Shown piece after piece: positions 33,237 through 42,158 of a stretch of DNA of 44,016 nucleotides. The stretch is from Bacteroidales bacterium UBA5833 (GTDB taxonomy: Bacteria; Bacteroidota; Bacteroidia; Bacteroidales; Lentimicrobiaceae), in assembly GCA_002433025.1 (NCBI GenBank), contig DJGZ01000033.1, positions 1-44,016 of the forward strand. Reading direction: 5' to 3'. Under the pieces are notes generated by a model. It was not told the origin of the DNA. It ran no database searches and worked only from the letters and a program-made list of their open reading frames with translations. Numbering within the stretch: the stretch's first letter is position 1; the number at the start of each line of letters is the position of its first letter. Position numbers and translations under genes: made by a program.

Positions 33237-34541
33237 TTACTTACGCTCCCTGATCTCTTTTGCGGTTGGCGGCACCTTTACTTCCTGCATCATCGCGGCA
33301 GTGTCGCCATCATAGGTTTTGGTGATGGGTTTACCGTCGCGGGTCAAACCATCAAAAACACCGGCATCCACCATATCCCACAAGGTATATTTAGCCTGCG
33401 ACTGAAGGTTAATCAGCCCGAAGTGGTTTTCGGAACCTTCCGGATTTGCCGCATCTTTCCACTGTTCGTCAAACACCTCGAAATAAAAGCAGGTGATCCC
33501 TTTTGAGTCTGTCCATTCGCGCATCATATCGTGATAAATCGCCGATTTGTATTCATCGCACGCCCGGGAACCATCATGTCCGTAAAATCCGTCGGACCGG
33601 GTCGCCCAGCCGGTCTCGCCGATATGAACGGGCTTATCTACCCCCAGACTTCGCATATAGGCGATAACGCTTTCGTATTGAGTAATGGCATAATCCCTTG
33701 CCCTGAGCATGGCGGAATTAATTTTTTCAGGATCTGACAATCCTTCTTGCGCTTCGGGTACTCCCCAGAAATCAGGATTGTAATGGGTGTCGTGCATAGG
33801 GTAAGTGTGCATCGAAATATAATCAACCGAACGGATGAGTTCATTCAGTTCTTCAAGGTGATACTCGCTCCCACCGCCGCCCCAGGATGCGAAATTATCG
33901 GAACTTGTAATCCATAAGGTTTCGGGCAGCTCTCCGTTTTTCTTGAGTTTCTGCAGATGCTTCACCCATTTCAGGATGATACCGGGCTCAACGTAATATT
34001 CCCACGCCCAGTGTACCATTGCTTCATTACCGACGGCAATAATTTTAACGATATCAGGATATTGTTGCGTTAACTCAACAGCGCGGCTGATTTCCTTTTT
34101 ATTTTCAGGACTCTCTTCGCTTCTGATCCGGTCGGGCAGTTTGGTAAAAGCATTCTTACAGTCTATCCACGCACCAAGCATAATGTACATTTCAAATTCC
34201 GGATCGTCTTTTTTTAACTGACTGATGGCTTCCAGCAGATTGGCTGCTTCGTCGTAGTGAACATTATAGGTGCGAACCAGCTTGATTCCCATGGCAGACA
34301 GAATTTTCATGTCTTCCTTCAGCTGGGGAATGGTTGGCTGTATGTCTCTGGATAATTCACGGTACCCTCCGTAGGAGATGGCCTGATAATTTGGATCTCC
34401 CAGTATCTCAGCGGCAGTTTTGCCGGTGCTGACGATTTTTTGCGAACATGAAGCAAACAGCAGAACTGACACAGCCAGAATCAGGAAATGCAGAAAATTC
34501 CCGATTACATCATTGATTTTTTTCATTTTTACAGATTGCAT
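33237..34541 (-). CDS. GH17-family beta-1,3-glucanase lipoprotein
   Basis: A 434-residue lipoprotein; a hydrophobic stretch ends VLLFASC (lipidated Cys about residue 32). Catalytic residues are Glu173 in IIAVGNEAMVHWAW and Glu309 in KPVHIGETGWATR. VDYISMHTYPMHDTHYNP and CFYFEVFDEQWKDA are also conserved. It is longer than the two cytoplasmic copies, by the signal and insertions near residues 220-280. It is the exported GH17 of the locus and probably cleaves beta-1,3-linkages outside the cytoplasm. The start at MQSVKMKK could also be the Met six codons later. It lies 20 bases after the first symporter gene. Confidence 0.9.
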   Translation of the reverse strand: MQSVKMKKINDVIGNFLHFLILAVSVLLFASCSQKIVSTGKTAAEILGDPNYQAISYGGYRELSRDIQPTIPQLKEDMKILSAMGIKLVRTYNVHYDEAANLLEAISQLKKDDPEFEMYIMLGAWIDCKNAFTKLPDRIRSEESPENKKEISRAVELTQQYPDIVKIIAVGNEAMVHWAWEYYVEPGIILKWVKHLQKLKKNGELPETLWITSSDNFASWGGGGSEYHLEELNELIRSVDYISMHTYPMHDTHYNPDFWGVPEAQEGLSDPEKINSAMLRARDYAITQYESVIAYMRSLGVDKPVHIGETGWATRSDGFYGHDGSRACDEYKSAIYHDMMREWTDSKGITCFYFEVFDEQWKDAANPEGSENHFGLINLQSQAKYTLWDMVDAGVFDGLTRDGKPITKTYDGDTAAMMQEVKVPPTAKEIRERK

Positions 34542-34561
34542 AACCGATAGTTTCAGGTGTT

Positions 34562-35914
34562 TTATGATTCTTTTCTCCGTTGCTCCAGTTCCTGTTGCAT
34601 CAGCAGACAGGTTTTGTGGTCAATGGCATAGTAATACAGCAGAATGGCAACCGACATATAGAGTACTCCGGGAAACACGGAAATCATCAGCTTGATTCCG
34701 TTCAGGGAGGTGGCCGACTGCTCCGTATTGGGCACAAATTGAAACAGGACCAGCAGCCATCCTGCCAGGGCACCACCAATTCCCCAACCCGCCTTTTGTG
34801 CAAAAGTGGCTGCCGAAAATACCAGACCGGTTGCACGCCGGCCGAATTTCCATTCGGAATAATCAGCAGTATCGGCGAGCATGGTCCAAAGCAGCGGCAC
34901 GGCAGGGGCATAGGTGAATTTGGCCAGAATATTCAGGATGTAAATCCCATAAATATTCTGGCTGCCCGGAAGATACAGCAGTATGAAAAACAGTCCGGAA
35001 AGCAGTGAACTGGCGATGTAAACATTGCGTTTCCCAAACTTCTTTGCCAAAGGTTTTGAAAAGGGAATTCCAAGTATCAGCGCAACGGTGCCGATTACAT
35101 TAAACATCTGCACGTTTTGTTCCTGCCCGATGTAATACTTGAAGTAATAAGCAATCGAAAGGTTCTGCAGGGCAAACATGACAAACGAAACAATGCCCAC
35201 AAAGAAAAGAATGACCCAGGGCCGGTTCCTGAACAGATTTTTAAGATCCTGTTTCAGATTTTTTTGTTGTTCAGCCGGAGGTTTCACCCTTTCTTTCGTG
35301 GTTTTAAAGGTGATGATAAACAACACAAAACTGATGGCTGCAAACAACATCAGGGTGTACTGATAGCCTTTGGCATTGTCGCCCTTGCCAAAATAGCTGG
35401 CCAGATAGAGCGCCGTTCCGGTAACGATAAACTGCCCGACAAAGGCAAAAATAAAACGGTATGAATTTAACCCGGCCCTTTCATAAGAATCGGAAGTCAT
35501 CACGGCGCCCAGCGACGAATACGGCAGGTTGATGGCCGTAAAGACGGTCATCAAAAGCAGATAGGTAATCCCGGCATAAATAACTTTTCCGGTAGGCCCT
35601 ATGTCAGGCGTTGAAAAAGCGAGCACTGCCAGTACACTGTAAGGCAGCGCCATCCAGAGCAGATACGGGCGAAACTTCCCCCAGCGGGTATTGGTCCTGT
35701 CGGCAATTACACCCATGATAGGGTCGCTGACCATATCCCAGAAACGGGCAATGAGCATAATGGTTCCGGCGGCAGCCGCGGATATTCCGAAGGTGTCGGT
35801 ATAAAAAATCAAAATCCAGAAGCCAACCATGTCCCACACAAAGTGCGAGGCCGTATCGCCAAGACCATAGCCGATTTTTTCCTTTACAGATAATTTAGTC
35901 GTGTTTTCGCTCAT
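34562..35914 (-). CDS. GPH-type MFS sugar:cation symporter (first)
   Basis: A 450-residue 12-helix transporter. GPH signature: RFWDMVSDPIMGVIADRTNTRWGKFRPYLLW; late motif MLADTADYSEWKFGRRATGLVFSAATFAQK before helix 11, the usual D-x-x-x-E-x-x-x-G-R-R...G form that the second symporter departs from. The two symporters of this locus are diverged, so they may carry different products (for example beta-1,3 and beta-1,6 linked). The ATG overlaps the stop of the phosphorylase gene by 4 bases (35911-35914), so translation of the transporter is coupled to that of the enzyme that would use its cargo. Confidence 0.9.
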   Translation of the reverse strand: MSENTTKLSVKEKIGYGLGDTASHFVWDMVGFWILIFYTDTFGISAAAAGTIMLIARFWDMVSDPIMGVIADRTNTRWGKFRPYLLWMALPYSVLAVLAFSTPDIGPTGKVIYAGITYLLLMTVFTAINLPYSSLGAVMTSDSYERAGLNSYRFIFAFVGQFIVTGTALYLASYFGKGDNAKGYQYTLMLFAAISFVLFIITFKTTKERVKPPAEQQKNLKQDLKNLFRNRPWVILFFVGIVSFVMFALQNLSIAYYFKYYIGQEQNVQMFNVIGTVALILGIPFSKPLAKKFGKRNVYIASSLLSGLFFILLYLPGSQNIYGIYILNILAKFTYAPAVPLLWTMLADTADYSEWKFGRRATGLVFSAATFAQKAGWGIGGALAGWLLVLFQFVPNTEQSATSLNGIKLMISVFPGVLYMSVAILLYYYAIDHKTCLLMQQELEQRRKES

Positions 35915-38900
35915 TTCATGCTGTTTATTGATACTTCCACTTTTTCAATTGATCCGGTTCTTTTGAATATCAGGCTGCTGATTTCCTGACTCAGGACATT
36001 GCCTTCGGTTTCTGTTTTATCACCGTTGGCGTAAAAAACAATAACTGCATCGCTTGCCGAAAGTGAATAGATTACAGGGGTCTGGCAACAGGTAAAGGCC
36101 AGCTGACCGGAAGCAAGTTCTATTCTCCCAATGCCACCTCCGGATTTCCTGTATTCAAAAATTCTATCTTCACTAAGAAACTCTTCCTTGCGGAGCAGCC
36201 AGGGGTTGAAATAAAGCTTACCTTCATTTACAAACACCCCCAGTTCGCCAAACCTGACCAGGATATCCTCTTTAACCTGGCCGGTCATGCCGGGTTGCTG
36301 TGCGCCCCTGTGCAGCGGTGTGTGAGAGTAAGGATCGGTTGGAAATGCCCCGTAAAGCCCCGGAGATTTATGCACACCAATTCCCGCTTCAATCTCGTAA
36401 TAGTGATCCAGTAATCTGCCAATGACTTTTTTATCAGCGCTGGTCTCTATGGCACTCAGGCAACACTCCTGCACCGCCAGGTGCAGTTTCGAAACCATGT
36501 GCCAATAGATGGACCCCAGCCCTTCATACGAATAGAAAGTGCCCGATCTGCCAGTAAAAGCTTTGTGATTGAAGACTTCTTCAAAGATGTCAAGCACCAG
36601 CTTACGGTCTTGCCTGACCAGTTCACGGTATCTCCCTTCAGATTGCCTGTTAAGCGCGGCAGCCAGGTTGGCGGCATTTTTAAAATTCCCGTTGAAATGC
36701 AAGCCTCCCAGCACGTCAAGCTCAACAATCTCTGTATTTCCATCGGCAATCAGCCGGTTAATCAGCGCTGATTCCTGCGCCCTGAGGGGGGGGATATTGT
36801 TCTTCTCTAAAAATCCGGGCAGCTTTTTGTTGGGGTACAAAATGTAACTGTACTGATCCTCGCGGAACAGCGCGCTGCTTTTGAGGGCATCCAGCACCTC
36901 CAGCGCCTGATCAGCGGTTAAATAGCCGGAACTTAAGACCGCTGTCTGGCCTTCGAGCATTTCAGGAAGATGGGAACAGGAAACTGCGGTTTCAGTGGCA
37001 TGCATCAGATTGTAAGCATGATAGAGATTGTCAGCCCTTCTGTTGACCCGGATGGATTGTTCAATGAAATCAAGGCAAACACCGGTGAATTTCTTCAGCC
37101 CTTCAACAGTAATGCTTTGCCTGCTGCCTTTAAAACCATTGTTGTAGATATGCTGACGATATCCGGATGCAGCCCAACCAAGACGGTCAAGTATAACTTT
37201 TCTGTCCTGGTCGCTGAAGCCATTTGTCAGTAGTGGACTGAATTCCAGCAGGGTATCATCCAGTGAGTGATAAAAGACAGCCAGTTCCTCCGAAATCACC
37301 ACGCTTTCCGTTCCGGTCTTTTCCAGCATATTCCTGAAAAACTTCAGAAAGCGGTGCAGATAGTAAAGCGTAACCATGGAAACCCCATTGCCGACCAGGG
37401 CGTTGTTGGCATCGTTCCACTCCGGGCGCTGGGTGTTCATCCAGATACCCGCCTCAGGAATGAAGTTTGACATTTTGGCCAGCACGGTTGCCAGTATCTT
37501 TTCAGTGAAATTCACATGGCAGATCTGCCGGTTGCTGCCGGAAATCAAAGCCCCGTCGGCGCCAAGTGATTCACGGTTTTTTCTGATCGCATCATCCCAT
37601 TTATGGTCAAATTCAATGGTGTCCTTCGGATTTTTCAGAATCTGGTCGTAAGGTTTGATCCTGTATGGTACCGCGGCATATACAAACCATTCTTTGCCGA
37701 GCAATGACTGCAATGTGCCCGGGTAGAACTTTTCTGTGATTTCAAAGAACTTCTGCAGATAAATAATCTGATGATCACCCCAGTATCCGATGTATGACCA
37801 TGGATTATCAGGCTCTATGGTTTCCCAGTCGAACCCATCTTTCGTGATCCTGTAAGGATTGTACCCGTCGAATGTTGAAGCGTTCAGAAACTTGAAGATC
37901 ATGCCGGTAACAAATTCAGGGTATGAAAGTGCCAGCGCTTCCCAGTTCTGGAAAATATCCCTCCAGTTCCCTTCATAATCCAGAATTTCTGATCCGTCTG
38001 TTTCGTTCTGAATATTGATGGTAAAATAATTCCACGGGCGGCTGGGATCGCCATGCCTGCGGCTGAACTTCAACGGAAGATATTCCGAAGAAAGCCTGAT
38101 CAGGTCAGCATCATCAATACCAGACAAAATGTTTTGCAATGCTGACAAGCCGAATTTCTCCGGAAGTTTATCAATAAATGCCTGATTCCCGGCCACGACC
38201 TCCCTGTTGGCCTTCAGAAGATAACTGACAAAATCATCTTTTTTAATCAGATAGCCGTTATCAAAGATGCCTCCGCGCATGATGTTAAAAAGTACATTGG
38301 AAAAATGGCGGGCGTCGCTGAGCTGATCTGCTGAAAATTGCAAGCCGTCAGCACTTGCCACCAGTTCTATCACTTTTTCCGTTCCGGAGTCGATATCCTC
38401 CTGAATCTTTTGTTCAAGATCCGCAACGTGCTTAATTTCCTGACACAGGCTGACGATCTGCGCGTGATGCTGATTGACGTTGGCGATGAGTTTCCAGTTT
38501 TTCTCACTCCGGGCAGGCAACAGAATTTCCTTACAAACAAAATATGCTCCCTTCTCCCCTTTAATATCCGTTTCTTCCGAGATCGCTCCGCCCTGTCTGA
38601 AATGATCCAACTGAAGGGAGGAGAGCAGATATTTCGGATGATCCAGCCCCAGCGACCAGGCAATGTTCGCCTTCAGCGCTTCACTGGGTTCGGCTTTGTC
38701 GACAATAATGGCGCTGAGGGCAAAAATACCGGTTCCCGATTCCGGCTCCAGCTCGCTTCTCTTGTAGGCATCTACCAGGTTACTGGTTGATCGCTGCAGA
38801 TCGCTGGGTACCCCGTAAGGCATGATATTCTGCAGCCCATCCAGCAGGGTGATTTTATAATCCTTATCTGAAGTGTTGGCCAGTGCCGACTTTTTTACAA

Positions 38901-39366
38901 AACCATACACCTTCGAAGAATTCCACTGATACCGGAAAATCAGCCCGAAATCATGGTTGATTTCTTCAAAAATGATTTTGTTGCCATAGATGCTTTTATA
39001 AAGATTCCGGCTGATGGAATATTTACCGGCAAACCTTACTGAAAAAGGCTCCCAAACATGAATCTGATCGTCTGCCCGTATTTGAAACACGGATTTACTT
39101 CCGGTAATATCAGCCGATTCTATTATTTTGTCATCAGTATAATAAGGAAACAAGGAAAGTTCAGGGTTCTTCCGCCCGGCAGTGAGTCCTCCGTTGCTTG
39201 CTATAAACATCCAGTGGTTTGAGTCACTGACGATGCTCATAAAGAACGGCCGCATCAGATCATAATTCGAAATTTTAAAGTAGCTTCCATTTTCATGTTC
39301 AGCTACCTGCATTTCAATTGTCTTCCCGGCAGTATTCATAGGGGTTTCAGGATAAGCTTTATTCAT
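35911..39366 (-). CDS. GH149-like beta-1,3-oligoglucan phosphorylase
   Basis: A 1151-residue protein without signal peptide, so cytoplasmic. N-terminal ~1-330 is a beta-sandwich-rich region (SIVSDSNHWMFIASNGGLTAGRK, then HVWEPFSVRF), as in GH94-type phosphorylases. An (alpha/alpha)6 barrel follows, with catalytic Asp652 in NTQRPEWNDANNALVGNG followed by VSMVTLYYLHRFL. The W-N-D...N-N-A-L-V-G motif and the length (over 1100) fit GH149, known to phosphorolyse beta-1,3-oligoglucans and release glucose-1-phosphate. GH94 and GH161 share the fold but differ in length and motif. Gene order with GH16, GH17, GH30 and GPH symporters supports this reading. Family assignment is from memory of motifs, not from a search. 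Confidence 0.75.
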   Translation of the reverse strand: MNKAYPETPMNTAGKTIEMQVAEHENGSYFKISNYDLMRPFFMSIVSDSNHWMFIASNGGLTAGRKNPELSLFPYYTDDKIIESADITGSKSVFQIRADDQIHVWEPFSVRFAGKYSISRNLYKSIYGNKIIFEEINHDFGLIFRYQWNSSKVYGFVKKSALANTSDKDYKITLLDGLQNIMPYGVPSDLQRSTSNLVDAYKRSELEPESGTGIFALSAIIVDKAEPSEALKANIAWSLGLDHPKYLLSSLQLDHFRQGGAISEETDIKGEKGAYFVCKEILLPARSEKNWKLIANVNQHHAQIVSLCQEIKHVADLEQKIQEDIDSGTEKVIELVASADGLQFSADQLSDARHFSNVLFNIMRGGIFDNGYLIKKDDFVSYLLKANREVVAGNQAFIDKLPEKFGLSALQNILSGIDDADLIRLSSEYLPLKFSRRHGDPSRPWNYFTINIQNETDGSEILDYEGNWRDIFQNWEALALSYPEFVTGMIFKFLNASTFDGYNPYRITKDGFDWETIEPDNPWSYIGYWGDHQIIYLQKFFEITEKFYPGTLQSLLGKEWFVYAAVPYRIKPYDQILKNPKDTIEFDHKWDDAIRKNRESLGADGALISGSNRQICHVNFTEKILATVLAKMSNFIPEAGIWMNTQRPEWNDANNALVGNGVSMVTLYYLHRFLKFFRNMLEKTGTESVVISEELAVFYHSLDDTLLEFSPLLTNGFSDQDRKVILDRLGWAASGYRQHIYNNGFKGSRQSITVEGLKKFTGVCLDFIEQSIRVNRRADNLYHAYNLMHATETAVSCSHLPEMLEGQTAVLSSGYLTADQALEVLDALKSSALFREDQYSYILYPNKKLPGFLEKNNIPPLRAQESALINRLIADGNTEIVELDVLGGLHFNGNFKNAANLAAALNRQSEGRYRELVRQDRKLVLDIFEEVFNHKAFTGRSGTFYSYEGLGSIYWHMVSKLHLAVQECCLSAIETSADKKVIGRLLDHYYEIEAGIGVHKSPGLYGAFPTDPYSHTPLHRGAQQPGMTGQVKEDILVRFGELGVFVNEGKLYFNPWLLRKEEFLSEDRIFEYRKSGGGIGRIELASGQLAFTCCQTPVIYSLSASDAVIVFYANGDKTETEGNVLSQEISSLIFKRTGSIEKVEVSINSMK

Positions 39367-39411
39367 TGACTGTAAAAAATGTTGGTGATGATTAATCCTG
39401 CGCTTCTTTTT

Positions 39412-40245
39412 CTATTTAACCTCCTGGTAGACCCTTACATAATCAATGTACATTTTCTGCGGGAAGGGGGTTTGGGCAGTGGGGAATCCGACATAATTGC
39501 CACCCACTGCCAGATTGATGAGGATAAAAAACGGCTGATCGTAAACCCATTCACCGGGCACATTGCTGCGTTCGATGCGCTGGTAAAGATAATCATCCAC
39601 AAAAAAGTCAATCTTGTCCTTATCCCATTCAATGGCGAAAAGATGGAAATCATTGTCAAATCTGTCGTTAACAAGCGCGTAGCTTCCGGTTACCGGATTT
39701 CCGCCCGAATATCCCGGGCCATGAAGGGTTCCGTGGATGATGTGAGGCTCCTGTCCGCGGAGTTCCATGATATCAATTTCACCGCATGCCGGCCAGGGCT
39801 CCGTTTCAATATTTTCGCCCAGCATCCAGAAGGCGGGCCATATACCGGGCCCGTAAGGTGTTTTTATTCGCGCCTCAAAACGCCCGTATTGCTGGGCAAA
39901 CAGGCCCTGCGTCTTAATCCTTGCCGAAGTAAAGCGGTTGCCTTCGTTAATGGCAGTAATTACCAGATTCCCCTCATCATCGAGCGAGATGTTTGCAGGA
40001 CTGTTGGTATAACTCTGTAATTCGCTGTTGCCCCAACCGTCCTGACCGGTGCCCAGATCAAAGGTCCATTTTGATGCATCCGGCGACTGCCCGGCCAGGC
40101 CATTAAATTCATCGCTCCAGGTTATTTGCCAGTTGCGCTTCTCCAGTTTCTGAAAGTTGTCGCGTTCGCATCCCCATAAAATGACCGCAAACAGCAACAC
40201 CGCGGATTGGATGCATATTCTCCCGAAATTATTGATTTTATTCAT
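39412..40245 (-). CDS. GH16-family laminarinase lipoprotein
   Basis: A 277-residue lipoprotein (signal up to FAVILWGC; Cys about residue 26). It is a single GH16 beta-jelly-roll with the start ITWSDEFNG, the strand GRFEARIKTPYGPGIWPAFWMLG, and the catalytic motif GEIDIMEL with nucleophile Glu156, Asp158 and acid/base Glu161 (ExDxxE). LAVGGNYVGFP and the end MYIDYVRVYQE complete the family pattern. The ExDxxE form and GIWPAFW are typical of endo-beta-1,3-glucanases (laminarinases). It is surface-attached and gives oligosaccharides to the barrel and symporters. Confidence 0.95.
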   Translation of the reverse strand: MNKINNFGRICIQSAVLLFAVILWGCERDNFQKLEKRNWQITWSDEFNGLAGQSPDASKWTFDLGTGQDGWGNSELQSYTNSPANISLDDEGNLVITAINEGNRFTSARIKTQGLFAQQYGRFEARIKTPYGPGIWPAFWMLGENIETEPWPACGEIDIMELRGQEPHIIHGTLHGPGYSGGNPVTGSYALVNDRFDNDFHLFAIEWDKDKIDFFVDDYLYQRIERSNVPGEWVYDQPFFILINLAVGGNYVGFPTAQTPFPQKMYIDYVRVYQEVK

Positions 40246-40286
40246 TTTTTTAGCGTTTTTTGTTTACAACACAAGCCCTGACACGA

Positions 40287-42143
40287 TTAATTTTTCCTGA
40301 AATAAATGTTATCCAGGTAGATGTCTCCGTTACCTTCAAATTTGAGTTGGATAACATCGTTCAAATCCACCGGGGCAAAGGAGGAGAGCGGAATGTCGAT
40401 GCTGCTCCAGCCGGAAGTGGGAACCGTTAATGTATAAGGGGTTTCAACGGGGCCCGGACTAATCAGAAAGACACTCAGCGCCGATGAGTTCGCGGTCCAG
40501 AAATCCAGGTGCAGAAATCCCATGGAAGAGACATTCTGGCTGGCACCGAATTGGATCCCCTGATAGTTGAGGCCGGCAAATTTCAGGGTGTTATTCCCCT
40601 GAATCTGCACCGTTGTAACAACCGTTGCCTGTCCCCAGAACGGATTAAGGTCGGTGCCGGGAATTGCCGTGTATGAATCGCTGAAAACGCTGATCACATT
40701 GCCGGCCGGGTGGGTGGGTACCGGCGCTGCAGTTGCCGGCGACGATGGCTGGGAGCCGTCCTTGTAAAAATAAATATTGTCGGCATAGAAGTTTGATATG
40801 TTTTCATTGCCATCCACAAAAATAAGCTGTCCGAGATTGTTTCTTGCGCTCAGACCTGCAAAGCCCGACAAGGGAATATCCAGGCTGATCCATTGCTGCG
40901 ATTGACCAGGCGTGATGGTTGTTGTAAAAGTGCCGCTGACGGTTGTTCCGAGATCAACCAGTTCAAAACGCAACTGGGCGTTTCCTGTTAAGGCATTCGG
41001 AATAAATATGTCTGTATGCAGATGCGTCATCGCTGAAGCATTAATGGTAGGAGAACTGAATTCAATCCCGACAAAATTAAAGTTGGTATAATGCAGTATC
41101 TGATCTCCGTCCACTTCAAAATCAGCCGAAAGCGTTGTCTGATATGGCTCCCAGTACCCGTTGTAATAATTTACCGGTACATTGGTATAGGCATTGCTGA
41201 ATACAGAAATTACATTCTCAGCCGGCCGGGTGGGAACCGGAGCAAGCTGAAATACTCCCTGTGACCTGATGGTTAAAGAACCGTTGACCTCGGCATCCCC
41301 GACTTTTGCAGTGATAAGGGCCACGCCCGGGCCACCGTTAACCAGTACCTTGCCTGATTCATCGACGGTTGCAATTGAAGGGTTGGATGATGTAAATTCA
41401 AAATATGCAGGTGAAATATTTACCGCCTGGTTGATACCGGATGGCAGGTTAAACACAGCTGCAAGCCCTGTAATTGTTTTCTCCACACCAACAAATGATG
41501 TTTCATCCTGATTCTGACCGTTGAGGATGCTGAACTGCGGATGGGCGATGGTTCCCAGGTTTTCAAACTTCAATTCATCCACCCAGAAAGAATAGCCTTT
41601 GCCATCGACAGGCCCTGTTGAGTAATAAAACATACCGCGCTCGGCTGTAAGTACTGAAGAATTGGGCAGCGGAATGATGTATTTCTGCCAGCTGGTACTT
41701 ATCTGCAATCCTGGTATAGTCACCTGGTACTTTGAGGCTCCAAGGTCGTTACCAAAACCAACCACGTCAATCACCGCAGATTGAGATGCTTTTGCCCAGA
41801 ATGTCAAAGCATTATAGCCTGTCAGGTTTCTGCCTGTTCCGGTGTAGAAAACGCCACCCGCATAAGCGCCACGGGGATCGCCTGCATTGGGGACATCAAA
41901 CCGCATGGAAGCTGCTGAATTGTTGTAAGTTTCTTTCTTATCCACATCAAAAGCGGTAGGCACAGAACCCCCGAAAGCCGCATAGTTCAGCCCCGCAGTG
42001 AATCCGTCAATAAAAACTAAAGGATTATCAGGAAATGTTACGGGTTTCAGGTCGGGAAGATCGCGTTCGCACCCCATAAAAAGTGCAGCAAGAATAATTA
42101 TGGGGATATATTTTTTTAAACTGATGAGTATGTTCGTTTTCAT
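40287..42143 (-). CDS. Multi-domain surface glycan-binding lipoprotein
   Basis: A 618-residue lipoprotein (signal up to LAALFMGC; Cys about residue 25). Domains: residues ~40-205 form a CBM-like jelly-roll (YNNSAASMRFDVPNAGDPRGA, then FWVDELKFENLG); ~210-295 a BIG2-type Ig domain (ITGLAAVFNLPSG, then NPSIATVDESGKV). Two tandem CBM-like modules follow at ~301-465 and ~473-618, each opening with APVPT.PA.NVISVFS..YT and closing with a YADNIYF or YLDNIYF strand. There is no catalytic motif. It probably holds beta-glucan at the surface for the GH16 enzyme, the role of SGBPs in SusC/D-type loci. The ligand is inferred from the neighbours. Confidence 0.82.
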   Translation of the reverse strand: MKTNILISLKKYIPIIILAALFMGCERDLPDLKPVTFPDNPLVFIDGFTAGLNYAAFGGSVPTAFDVDKKETYNNSAASMRFDVPNAGDPRGAYAGGVFYTGTGRNLTGYNALTFWAKASQSAVIDVVGFGNDLGASKYQVTIPGLQISTSWQKYIIPLPNSSVLTAERGMFYYSTGPVDGKGYSFWVDELKFENLGTIAHPQFSILNGQNQDETSFVGVEKTITGLAAVFNLPSGINQAVNISPAYFEFTSSNPSIATVDESGKVLVNGGPGVALITAKVGDAEVNGSLTIRSQGVFQLAPVPTRPAENVISVFSNAYTNVPVNYYNGYWEPYQTTLSADFEVDGDQILHYTNFNFVGIEFSSPTINASAMTHLHTDIFIPNALTGNAQLRFELVDLGTTVSGTFTTTITPGQSQQWISLDIPLSGFAGLSARNNLGQLIFVDGNENISNFYADNIYFYKDGSQPSSPATAAPVPTHPAGNVISVFSDSYTAIPGTDLNPFWGQATVVTTVQIQGNNTLKFAGLNYQGIQFGASQNVSSMGFLHLDFWTANSSALSVFLISPGPVETPYTLTVPTSGWSSIDIPLSSFAPVDLNDVIQLKFEGNGDIYLDNIYFRKN

Positions 42144-42158
42144 CGCAGGGTGTTTTTA

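Noticed and set aside
35911..39366. GH94 cellobiose phosphorylase call
   Set aside because: The protein is over 300 residues longer than typical GH94 cellobiose phosphorylases and the WNDANNALVG context plus beta-1,3-glucan neighbours favour GH149; GH94 is kept only as an alternative.
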